Assembly: GCA_964019335.1 (NCBI GenBank) | Contig: OZ025741.1 | Location: 322,391-386,390, forward strand | Source: Diplonema japonicum | Lineage: Eukaryota; Euglenozoa; Diplonemea; Diplonemida; Diplonemidae | Reading direction: 5' to 3' | DNA length: 64,000 nt | Shown: positions 32,821-42,705 of the stretch, one piece after another | Layout: every line of letters begins with the position of its first letter | How positions within the stretch are numbered: the first letter of the stretch is position 1 | Program-made: the position numbers and the translations under genes | Notes under the pieces: model-generated | Seen by the model: only the letters and a program-made list of their open reading frames with translations | What the model was told of the DNA's origin: nothing | The model's database searches: none

Positions 32821-34428
32821 CTAAAAATCAGCTTCGGGTTGTTTTCTCACCGCAGACACCGATTTTGATTCGTCGCCCTTCCGTTGTTCAGTTGTAGATG
32901 TGACCGCGATGTCCATGGGCTGGTTCGAATCATCGAAGTTCTTACGGTTGTTGTCCAGATCTGCGAGTTCCATGTCCAAGGCCTCACCTGCTTCCTGGAA
33001 GTCCTCTTCTTCCAGATGCGTGTAAGGGTTCTCCTTCATCGGCCGGAACTTCAACCCAACAAAGACGAAGCACACCAACGTAGCCAGCTCCGTCAGTACA
33101 GGGGGGATCCACGTGTTGTCGTACTTCACCTGCTCAGTCAGCACCATTCCACAGATAATCGTTTTGAAGTAAATGTAGATGACAATCGCAAGGTAAAGGG
33201 TTCGGAACTATTTTTTTTTTTCTTTTTTTAAAATTTCCCCCCTCTTTCCAAACCTGTTTCATTCTGGCCAGGTTTCTCGCCACCTTTCCGTCACTGCTCT
33301 GCGCGTTTCTAATTTGCTTCACGCTCCACAGGATGGGTACCATGACTATCAAACAGCATGCCATGTCCAACACACTCAGGAAATTCTAATTTTTTTTTTT
33401 TTTTTTTTTTTTTTCCATACCTGCCACTTATCCCATTCAGAGTCGCCGTCTCTCAAGTGATCTACCACGATCCACAGAATGTTGATGAAAAGCTGCAGGG
33501 GGATCACCACCAAAAGGATCTTCTTGTCCCTAGGATGCAGGTACGGCTTCAAGAACGACCACCCCGACCCGATCAGCGCAATCACCGCAAACAGCAGCGT
33601 CCCCTTCAACGCAAGGAAAGTATAGTACATGTAATCATAGAAAGATGACATGTTACCTTCCTCTTGGTAGTGCTTGTATCTGAAGGTCTCGAAAAACAAC
33701 GTACCAGATTTCAGGAAGAGTGCTAGTGCCATGAGAAAGTGGATTTTGTGAAGGTGGTCCTTGTTGTTTGACATCCAATGGCCCCACTTAACGAGGAGTC
33801 CGAAGAACACGATGGCGAAGAACATAAACGCTAAAGGTAGGATCTCATCGCCGTAGGAAAGGTAATTTCTTGCTGTTCCCACCTTGTTATACTCACTAAC
33901 ACGGACCTCAAGGTTCATATTGCTGGAGGAGTCAGTGTCGGTCTGGCATTTGAACATCAACAGCTTCCAAAATCCAGGGTCCGCGCTTTTAGTGAAGGTC
34001 ACCTTGCCGCTGTAGACTGCAGGGGCTTGTTTTACCTCGTCACTGCCGCTGCCGCTGCTGCCCTCCTTCGATGCGGGTACTAACTTCATTTTCAACCTTT
34101 TCAAGGTTTTTGTTGTGGCATTGGAGCAGGCCATCTCTGGTGAGAGAGTATAATCGGACCCCAGAGTCTCTATTTTGACCAAGAAGAAGGTGAAGCCTTC
34201 GTTGCTGTCGTTGGGGTAGATTAGTTGGCTGGAGTCCATTTTGTCGTTCAGATTTCGGACCGTGACCTCGCACACCCCTGCGTGCGAGTAGCCGAAGACG
34301 CCAAGTTCTGCTTTTCTTTTTCCGTCCGTGGGGTCGTCCTTGACAGTGTACTTTCCTCCATGGATAGTTCCCTCTGACTTGCATACCAACACACCTAGCA
34401 ATGCTATTGCAAATTGTAGTTGTTTCAT
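32821..34428 (-). CDS. GOST-family seven-helix protein, GPR107/108-like
   Basis: Three exons (33421-34428, 33254-33385, 32821-33207) with introns of 35 and 46 nt give 508 residues. GPR107/108 proteins are Golgi/endosome membrane proteins with an N-terminal luminal GOLD-like domain and seven helices. It has a signal peptide (LQFAIALLGVLVCKSEG), a luminal domain to ~185, then NYLSYGDEILPLAFMFFA, KIHFLMALALFLKS, LKGTLLFAVIALIGSGW, KKILLVVIPLQLFINILW and, after the second intron, FRTLYLAIVIYIYF and LTELATLVCFVFVGLKFRP...NPY, all aligned in order with GPR107/108. The acidic C-terminal tail is cytosolic. Both introns fall within the helix bundle and both are A/G-rich. A second, more divergent family member lies at 38145-39377. 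Confidence 0.9.
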
Positions 34429-34570
34429 TTGTATATATTTATTTTTTTTTCCTCTCTGTTTGATGTTGTTGTATTGAGGAGAGAAGAAAGAAGGGGGGGG
34501 GAAAATAATTCTTTTTATGACTATATATCTTTGTTGTTAGCACGAGCAAAAAAAAAAGGGTATTTTTTAA

Positions 34571-36224
34571 CCCTTATGCGGCCGGGGGGGTCTAATTGAT
34601 TTTTGGATATTCTTGATTTTGGTCCCTTGTTGGCATGGATCGAACATGCTGAAGGCTTGGGGTTATTTATATTTGATTCGAGGTACGCATTTGAAAGATA
34701 TTTGAAATCTGCGTTCATTCCACTAAGTATTTTGTCGTCTCGGCCCATAGGAAGCTAATGCTCGAGGGTCATAAGTAAGTGGGTCTACAACAGTGATTTC
34801 AGTCTGAACAGCACCCAGAAATCGACCTATCCTGTGACTATTCTGCCTCTGTCCTTGTACATTTGCATCAGGCCGTCACATCTTACATCGCAAAACAAAG
34901 ATCTTGAATATCTGCGTTCATTCCACTATATATTTAGTGCTTTCGAGCCATGGAGGTCATTGATCAGATGTCGCGAGACCGTTGCCCAAACTGGGGTCCA
35001 TTTGCTATTTCCTGGAAATTATGCAAAAACGTTGCTGAGAGGTCTTCCGACTGGTCGGGGGAGTAAGCGGGTCTCTATGGAGGTGTCGTCCTCGAACCGG
35101 TAGTTCCTCATAGAGTGGAAGCATCGGTCGAAGCATTCGACGGCACACATATGAACATTGCAAGTCTCACATATAAAGTTAGTCTGCTTGTGGTTGATGC
35201 GAACTTTGCAGGTTGACCGGGTTGAGCTACGCTTCAAACAATCCAAGGTTTGCTTAAGCGCAGATCGTCGTTGGGCAAGTTGTCCCGGTTTGCCTCGAAG
35301 GCTTGGGTTCTGGATAGGGTTCTGGCTTTGATTCTGGCTCCGGTTCTGGCTCGGGGTTGCTGGTCTCACTTTCTCACTCAAATATTAGTTGACTAGCCAG
35401 GTTTCGACGGAACAGGCGAGGACCCTTTTTTCGCAACTCAAGGGTTGGGTGTTCTTTGTTCCTTAGGATGCACGCATTGATAATTGTTACACCAAGCATG
35501 TTATGAAACACTTTCGTGTACCACCGTTTCGATTTAAACTCTCTTCGGAATCTGGCAAGCCCTGCATCGCAGAGGTCGGCACCCCCCATGTGCCTATTAT
35601 AGAGATCAGCAAGATACGGGCGTTCGTATGTGACCTTTCGTCCGAGGGATTATCGAAACGTGTTCTTGAAACTGTTGCTTCGTCTACAGGTAAAGTAGAT
35701 AAAGGGCGCACGTCTCGGCTGTCCGACCAAGCAAGGTAGACCAGACCAGACTTGTTCTGATATGTCATGCTACCTGCTTCCATGGCACTCACGTCGGGCG
35801 GACCCCTCCGGTTTTTTCGGACCGTTCCACAGCGGTGTATTCCCACTTCTCTCATCTCGCGGAAGAGCTGAACACTGCTATACCAATTGTAATGCAATAA
35901 GTGGTAACCTTTGTCCTCATATGCAGAGAGGAGCTTTCTTAACAACAGCCTTCGGTGTTTCCCTGCAGGTGTCGACCCCTGCACTTCGTACCCATCATGT
36001 CGAGGCAGTACTGTGATGGAGGCTTCCTCTTCTTCAATATCTTCCTCTTCCTGTGTCTCGTCATCACTAAACAGGTCCGTAAATAGCGCATTTAACGCAG
36101 ATTTTAAATATCTTTCCATTCCATCTTTTTTTCCATGAAAACCGGTCCAAGACTTTGGTTTGAATGGACCCGAGAAAACTACACCTATTATCTACTCAAA
36201 TATGAGTAGTTGGCCGCATAAGGG
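34571..36224 (-). mobile_element. piggyBac-like DNA transposon, internally deleted
   Basis: Perfect 13-bp terminal inverted repeats CCCTTATGCGGCC / GGCCGCATAAGGG are flanked on both sides by TTAA (34567-34570 and 36225-36228), the target and duplication used by piggyBac transposases. Subterminal repeats containing GAAATCTGCGTTCATTCCAC occur at ~34700-34735 and ~34905-34930, with an inverted relative near 36080-36110. It is 1,654 bp long. The transposase it carries is broken (see 35030-36119), so the copy cannot be autonomous. Confidence 0.93.
35030..36119 (-). pseudogene. piggyBac transposase remnant
   Basis: It begins MERYLKSALNALFTDLFSDD with an acidic stretch, as in piggyBac N-termini, but the next recognisable block is already WYSSVQLFREMREVG...CGTVRKNRRGPP, so the part holding the first catalytic Asp is missing. 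At the usual second Asp position (D-N-W/Y-x-T/S) I read HYNWYSS. A frameshift near 35640 separates this from YNRHMGGADLCD, which keeps the third acidic site, and after another break comes a Cys/His-rich end (ICETCNVHMCAVECFDRCFH), the zinc-binding tail typical of the family. It is dead as it stands. Confidence 0.85.
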
Positions 36225-36654
36225 TTAAAAAAGCTGCGAAAGTTTTTTTGCTCGGCACAAGTTGCATATAGTTATAAAATCATTTTTTTTTTTGAAAGAT
36301 AAATATTTGTAACAAAAAAGAATTTTTTTTTTGAAAAAGGCGAGTAAGAGGCAAGAGGAGGGGAGATCATGTACTTTAAGGAAGAAAAAAAAAACCCGTT
36401 CAAACCGTGATCTTTCTGTCTAGTCCAGCACTTTTTTTTTTTTTGGATTTTTCTTTTTTTGGTAAACTATGTTGGATCCTGTGTACGAAACAGGGGGAGC
36501 TCTCTTCTTTGAGAATAGGGGGGGGGGGGGGGGGGGGGGGTCACACATGGTAGTGGTAAAATGGGTTTTTTTTTTCAATTTCGCCAGTGCAGAGTACTGG
36601 AGCCACCTAGTCCATGTGATGCACCCTTTTTTGACCAAAAAATCGTTTTCCGCT

Positions 36655-36950
36655 CGATTCTGGGCACTTTTGAGCACCTGCGAGGCATTACTTGCATTTT
36701 TTAAAAAGGTGACCACAGTTTGGTACCAGGCCTGTTGTCTCCCCTGTATTATTGATTTTTTTTTCTGTGTTTTCTAAAAAATTTAGAATTTGACATGGTT
36801 TGTACCTCCCTTTGAGCGCGGCTCTTTAGGAGATGGTATAATAGGAAAGGATGGTAAGTTTGTTTTTGCAAAGATTTCAGGTACCAAACCGTGGTCGCTG
36901 TTTTCAAAAAATACAAGTAAAGCATTAACAAGTGCTCAGAAGTGCCCTGA
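36655..36950. repeat. Imperfect inverted repeat with ~66-bp arms
   Basis: 36661-36726 (GGGCACTTTTGAGCACC to TTTGGTACC) is mirrored by 36880-36947 (GGTACCAAACC to AGAAGTGCCC) with roughly four fifths identity. The interior carries GAGCGCGGCTCTTTAGGAG. It is a decayed foldback or palindromic transposon. Confidence 0.7.
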
Positions 36951-37000
36951 TCTGGCAGATTTTGATTTTTTTTTTGGGGTCATTTTAGAGGGTTTTGGGT

Positions 37001-37039
<39 letters not shown>

Positions 37040-37108
37040 TAGAAAAGTCTTTTCTTTTCGAAAACTTTTTTCCCCCCCCCACTCTTACCACGTTTTTAAG
37101 GGGCCCTA

Positions 37109-37262
37109 GGGTTGGCAAGAAACGGGGAAACGTTTCAGTTATCTGTTTTCCTTATTATTTATTTTTTTTTTTTAAAAGGAAACGGCCCCAAACAATAAGA
37201 AAACGTTTCCGCTTCCGTGTTTTCAAAGAAAAGCTTAGAAACACGTTTCCCTGCCAACATAA
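37109..37262. mobile_element. MITE of the GTTGGCAAG family, short copy
   Basis: Termini GTTGGCAAGAAACG and CGTTTCCCTGCCAAC; the interior is palindromic with repeated GAAACG/CGTTTC motifs. It matches the longer copy at 60897-61103. Confidence 0.75.
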
Positions 37263-37273
37263 CGTCCCTCCGG

Positions 37274-37310
<37 letters not shown>

Positions 37311-38144
37311 CGTTTTATAATATTCATTACCGGCTTTGGACTTAAAACGTTTAAAGAAGAAAAGATAAAAAGTTCCAAAAATCCGAAATATTTCTCAGAA
37401 TCCGAAATATTCGCTGTTTGTTCCATATTTTATTTGTTCCAAAATTAAAATCTCGTATTCCTTTTTAAGTTCTGTTCTTTTCTTTTTTTTTTTTTTCTTT
37501 TTTTTTTCCTTTTCTTTTTCTTTTTCTTTTTCTTTTTTTTTTTCTCTTGGTTTTCGATCGAAAAAAGTTGCATAATTTATCCCGTTTTCAAACATTTTCC
37601 GGATTTTTATTCCAAATAAGCATAAATTTTACACCATCGAACGACCGAATTCTTTTGTACGAGGGCCCCGCAGTCAGCATTCGGCTCGTCGGGCGGTAAA
37701 TTGGTTTTGTTTTCTTTTTCGTCATTTTAAAAGTTCACTCACAGTACTTGACCAGATTGCTATTCCACCGGGCAACACAAAACTATTGGTCGAAACAATG
37801 GCATTTTCAAGGACTTCTAGTTCAATTCTCGGGAGAATCGAATTTTTATATTATAATATATGTGAGTGACGAAAATGACGAAAGAATGTATAAGAAAAAA
37901 AAAAAAAAAAAAAAGAAAAAAAAAAGGGGGGAGGGGAGAAAACTGCCCTACTCCACGCAACTGCAAGAGGGAGAAAAAAGTTCGGGGAAAAAAAAAAGTT
38001 CAAGAAGAATGACTTTGGTTGCTTATAAAACCGCCTGCGTTCAAACAACTGCAGGCGCAGTCTACAGGTCACAAGGGGCGCACCTCCCGGCCGAGCAGTA
38101 GCATCTTCCTGCGAAAAAAAAAGAAAGAACTCGATCTATTTTTA

Positions 38145-38382
38145 TTATATCTGTTCCATGTCCCCAGTGCCCACACTCTTCCTCGGCTTGTACAACTTAT
38201 CCTGGCTTGCCCCGAGGACACGCCCGTACTCTAAATAGATACCTACAGCAGCGACTTCCCTGAGAAGGGGCGGCACCCATGTTCCCGTCACCGGAACCAC
38301 ATCAGGCAGCAAGTACTTCGCAACGCCCTCCAAGACAACGTAAAGCAAGTACGAATAACACAAACCCTTCGTTAATTTCTGT

Positions 38383-38459
<77 letters not shown>

Positions 38460-39377
38460 GTCACACACGAGAATATCCACCCCGTTTTCCAACCCAGTAT
38501 CACCGTCATCTATGTTCTTGTTGACCACTTTACACGTTCTTGTTACGACCCCTATCACCAGCAATATCAACACCACCCGGCTTCCTATCCAAGTTCCGGG
38601 GCATTCCATCACCAGCAAGGGAACAACTACAGCAAGTGAAACTTTGTCCCACGTGCCCAAAGGTTTAACACACCGCCAACCAGACCCAAGAAGAACCATG
38701 AGAACAGAAATGTAGATCTCGGACGAAACGGAAAAAATGCGAGCAAGGGGGATATTTCGCTCCTCCGGATGGAGGGTATAGTATCCGCTGAACAAGCAGG
38801 TGTAACATTGAAGAACAATCCCCAACACAAAAAGGATGCCGAGAACGGATCGATCAGGTTTCCGGAAGAGACCGAAACCTAAGTATCCGACCGTGAGGGC
38901 AGCGTAAATGATAGGAAGATGTTGGTCACCAATTTGGGCAAAGCTGCGTCCGGTAGTGGTGTTCTGGTACTGGGTGACATTGAGGCGCAGGTTGACCTCT
39001 GTCAGTTCAAACCGATCACAGCTGCGCACCATTAAGGCCCAGAACCCTGCAGTGGGAACACTAGCTTTTCCCGAATGGTCGAGGGGGATTTTTATGATTT
39101 TCTCGGAGTTTTTGTATTGTCCCTTGCAGACCGCTTCATCGTGGTCGCCATCGCCCTCTCCCGTGCTTCTTACTTTCTTTAAATATACCGCAAAGTCCAC
39201 CGCCGGTGAACTGTTTTCAACCAGGGCGACTTCGCAGATTCCAGACGCCCCGTAGCCGTACGTGGTGAGCTTTGCCCACATTTTCTTGTTCTTCCCCAGT
39301 GCAGGTACATCTACGTGGACCCCTCCAGCCGAGGCGGCCAGCAGCAGTATTGTGAAAATACACATTAATATTGTCAT
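38145..39377 (-). CDS. Divergent GOST-family seven-helix protein
   Basis: Two exons (38469-39377, 38145-38378) and one 90-nt intron that is mostly poly-A, begins GTGTGTGACC and ends CCACAG. The intron length is a multiple of three without a stop, so an ORF reading through gains a false poly-Lys block. The spliced protein is 380 residues. Signal peptide ILMCIFTILLLAASAGG; luminal domain GYGASGICEVAL... parallels GYSHAGVCEVTV of the GPR107-like gene at 34428, and QIGDQHLPIIYAAL parallels its SYGDEILPLAFMF. Seven helices follow, with LLGSGWRCVKP at the position of the family's IGSGWSFLKP. TGTWVPPLLREVAAVGIYLEYG aligns with the last helix. The loops are much diverged, which suggests an old paralogue with its own cargo role. 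Confidence 0.82.
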
Positions 39378-40127
39378 TTTGTTTAAAAAAAAAATTTTTT
39401 TTTACCCTTCCCTCCCCTCGACCTCTCCCCCCCCCCCCCCCCCCACACACACACCCCTCCTCGTTCCTGTTTTTTTTTCTTTTTTCCCTTCTCCTTCCCT
39501 GTACGCTTTTTTTTTGGGGGGAAAAAAAGACAACAAAACAATCCGGAGGGGGGGAGGGAGGTGGTGGTGGGAACAAAAGAACAGGAAAAGGTTTCCCCTC
39601 CCTTTTTTTTTTTCTTCTTTTTTTTTTTTCTCTTCTTCTTCTTTTCCATAAAGCGGCCTAAGATGCGCTGTATCGTGGAGGGGGGTGAGCAAATGGTCTA
39701 AAAAAGTAAAGAAAAGCAAATGAGAAGTACGAAAAAACTCCTCTTTTCTCGACACGTTGAAGAAAGCAAAGAAAAAAAAAGAGAAAAAAAACAGCGACTA
39801 GTACACAGGAGGGGGGGGGGGGGGGGGGGGGTGTATTCCCTTATTACAATATGAGGTTTGAACGCACCTGGATCACAAACTCCCAAATTTATTTTCTTTC
39901 TATGCTATTGGAACTGGCCCTACACAACAGGGAGAAAAAAAAAAGAAGAAAGAAAGGGGGGAAAAAAAAAGAAAAAAAAAACCACAGCACCACCCACCGA
40001 GGGAAAAGAAATACTGAAATATATTCGGGAAACTGTGAACGTGAAGAAAAAAAAAACCCTCCCTGACGAATATATAGCCGTCATCCCCACTTTTTTATTC
40101 TTTTTTTTTTCTTTTTTGCGGAATCTC

Positions 40128-40158
<31 letters not shown>

Positions 40159-40159
40159 A
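39378..40159. other. Gene-free gap
   Basis: C-run (39430-39445), G-run (39811-39831) and A/T runs, with 39840-39930 slightly complex; nothing recognisable. Confidence 0.7.
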
Positions 40160-40199
40160 TTACTCAGCATCGTCGATTGGGTTGCCGCTATAATGCTGC

Positions 40200-40245
<46 letters not shown>

Positions 40246-41245
40246 CCTCCACCCTCTCACAAACCTGCAAACAATCATAAAACTCAATCTCATGCACACG
40301 CACAAACTCGGACTTAATAAAGTAAACGAAATGGCACAACGCCACCCCGTGCAGCAATATTGTCAGGTCCAGCCACGACAGGAAATAGAGCGGACACGGC
40401 TTCCAAGAAATCGCAGCTGACAAAACATACTTAGATAAAATGTGGAAAGGGATCACCGAGGGGATGTCGAGCACCGTCCCCAAGAACAACGCGAACCTCG
40501 AGGCCCTAGTAGGTGCCGCCACGTGTTGGTTCGGGTGCATGCAGATGACACCCAACAACGCATATAAAGGAAGCCGTTGCAGCCCAATGGACCCTAACAG
40601 AATCCAGTAAGGATCATCATACCCAAGATCTCCGTCAGGTAGGTTGGGCACGGCGAACCACGCACAAACAGTGTGGATCATCGCGAGAAGAGCGAAAAAA
40701 AACTCGGGTGACAAGAAAAACGAAACAAACGATGGTTTCTTTTGATCCAAATCCCCATCATCGCCCTCCTCGGGCATAGGATAAATCATCGATTTATAAT
40801 AGTACTGGTGGTACAGAGACAGAGTAAGAAAGAAATCTGTCACAGCGTGCATAGACCATGCTGCGAACTGTAATGAGGCGATGCTCTGTTTGTCGTTGTG
40901 GAGGCTGTTGGCACCGAAGACGATGGACTCGAGGACACCCCTTACACCACAGCACACGAAGAATATTATCCAGTAGCTGTTCGAAACGCTTCGCTGGTCG
41001 CCTACATCTACCCTCCAGTCCCCTTGTGGGGTTTCTATGTCGCCGCCGAGCCACCATTTCAGGTAGTTGTAGCGGACGACGACGACCACTGCGATCACGA
41101 AGGCCAGTACCGAAAAGATGGAGCAGAGCATGGTGGTGGAGGGGTAGTCCAGCGTGTCCGAGCTGGACTCCGGGCACCTTGTGAGCCCCATGTTGTCGGA
41201 GAGGAGGCCTGCCCCGCTCCCCGTTAGGTTTGCGAGAGATGTCAT
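40160..41245 (-). CDS. Multi-pass membrane protein of unknown family
   Basis: Exons 40265-41245 and 40160-40195 flank a 69-nt intron (GTTTGTGAG ... CCGCAG, mostly poly-A, again stopless and a multiple of three). The 338-residue product begins MTSLANLTGSGAG. I count about seven or eight hydrophobic segments, among them TTMLCSIFSVLAFVIAVVVVV, SYWIIFFVCCGVRGVLE, SPEFFFALLAMIHTVCAWF, YWILLGSIGLQRLPLYALL and LYFLSWLDLTILLHGVALC. It has a short extracellular N-terminus with two potential N-glycosylation sites, an acidic loop (MPEEGDDGDLDQKK) and an acidic C-terminus ending NPIDDAE. The seven-helix outline and position next to two GOST genes invite comparison with that superfamily, but I see no shared motif. 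No function assigned. Confidence 0.75.
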
Positions 41246-41468
41246 TTTTTTTTTTCTTTTTTTTTTTTTTTTCTTGTTCCTCCCCCAACCCCCTCCCCCA
41301 CCACCCCCTCCACCCCCTTTTTTTTTTCCCCCAAGTAAAAATTGTATGGGAAAAAAAAAAAAAAAAAAAAAAGGAGTCCACGCGCTATGTCCTACAAATG
41401 GCACGCTCGAAGGGGAAGGGTCGAAAAAAGAAAACGTTCGCCGGTGGGGAAAAAAAAAAAGATAATTT

Positions 41469-41496
<28 letters not shown>

Positions 41497-41502
<6 letters not shown>

Positions 41503-42033
41503 CGCCCCAGGCAGGACGTACATGTGGTCCGAGTCGTCTTCAGCGTGGAACTCGAGGTTGATGCCGTCGCAGATGCAGGTCATGCGCTGCGTGGTGGGGG
41601 TCGACTCGCAGGAAGGGGAGCCCATCCACCAGTTGTTGTGTACAGAGTAGTGCCCTTGAGCGATCCGGAAATCGTGGCAGACAGCCTTTTGGCCGCTGGC
41701 GAACGCCACGGTGAGATTCCCGAAAATCGCGAAATTGAGATCATGGGGCAGGGCATCGAAGGCGTGCATTGTGACCAAGACATTCACCAGAGATAAGCCA
41801 TCCACAAAGGCCGCGGATACGGGCACAGAATTGTGCCTCCCGGCCTTTACAAGAATCGAGGACCCGGACTCTGTCACACCCCCCCACGGCTGCCCAGAGG
41901 TGATGCTGTGCCTTGCGAGGCTGTAGTTCACCGTCAGGGACTGGTTCGAGTCGAAGTACACGTAGTTGTCCTTGATGTCTTCACCAAGGACCGCCGTGGC
42001 GGCAACCGCCAGAAACATGCCCATTTTCATCAT
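41497..42033 (-). CDS. Small secretory or lumenal protein, unknown
   Basis: Protein of 178 residues. The N-terminus MMKMGMFLAVAATAVLGEDIKDN is a clear signal peptide with a cleavage site likely after LG. The mature part has several N-x-S/T sites (NQSL, NYSL, NLTV) and six cysteines, four of them in the last third (VCHDF, PSCEST, MTCICDG), so a disulphide-bonded domain is likely. There is no membrane segment after the signal peptide and no KDEL-type end. The alternation of short hydrophobic strands suggests a beta-sandwich such as the GOLD-like luminal domain of the neighbouring genes, but this is inference. I do not recognise the family. Confidence 0.75.
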
Positions 42034-42138
42034 TTTGTCAATCCCCTTTGCTTTCGGTTTTATGAAGAATATGGAGGGAATATAAAGTTCTTTTTAAAAA
42101 AAAAAAAAATAAAAATAAAACGCATTCACATTTCGTAA

Positions 42139-42169
<31 letters not shown>

Positions 42170-42705
42170 CTTTCTTTCTTTTTTTTTTCTGCTTGATATG
42201 AAGCGCAAATAATTCTAATAAAAAAGCGGGGGGTTCTTTTTTTTTGGGGGGGGGAAGGATAAAAAAGGGAGGGAGAGAGAAGAGTCAGGCAGGGACATGA
42301 GAGAGGTCTCTTTTTTTTTTTTTTTAAATAAAGCCCACTGACGTAGCGGGCTGAGTATTAGGTTTTTTTTTTAAAAAAATGAGGGGGGAAGGCAAGGCAG
42401 ACCCTCTTCCTCCCTCCCCCTGCTCAAGGGGGGAAGACATTTTCTATTTTCCCCCACTCAAAAAAAAAAAGAAAAACAAAATAATGGAAAACCTTGCGCC
42501 CTTACCTGTTAGAATAAAAAGAAAAGAAAGCAAAGTAAAGCACCTTCTCTCTTTGTCACCACTCTTTCTCGTTTTCCTATCCCCTCTTTCTTTTTTCTTT
42601 TTTTTTTTTTTTTTCCTTCCTTTTTTCTGAACGAAATGATAAATCAGGGAGGGGTAAGAAGGGACAGATAAAAAAAACACACTTTTTTTCTTCTATTCTC
42701 CATGC
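42034..42705. other. Homopolymer gap
   Basis: Runs of T, A and G; nothing recognisable. Confidence 0.7.

Larger units (their letters stand above)
34506..36325. mobile_element. Foldback MITE, copy interrupted by a piggyBac-like element
   Basis: Left arm at 34506-34570, right arm at 36225-36325; both match the uninterrupted copy at 19492-19630, including CGAGCAAAAAA, AGCTGCGAAAG and GCATATAGTTATAAAATC. The insertion point is the TTAA in the loop, now present on both sides. Confidence 0.85.
36326..38144. other. Gap with foldback repeats and homopolymers
   Basis: Holds the inverted repeat at 36600-36980 and the TGTTGGCAAG element at 37109-37262, plus poly-T near 36999-37036 and 37277-37310. From 37320 to 38140 there is A/T-rich sequence without a gene. 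Confidence 0.65.

Noticed and set aside
38379-38468. Poly-lysine segment in the second GOST protein
   Set aside because: It has GT...CACAG borders and divides a helix-loop region; it is a stopless intron of 90 nt.
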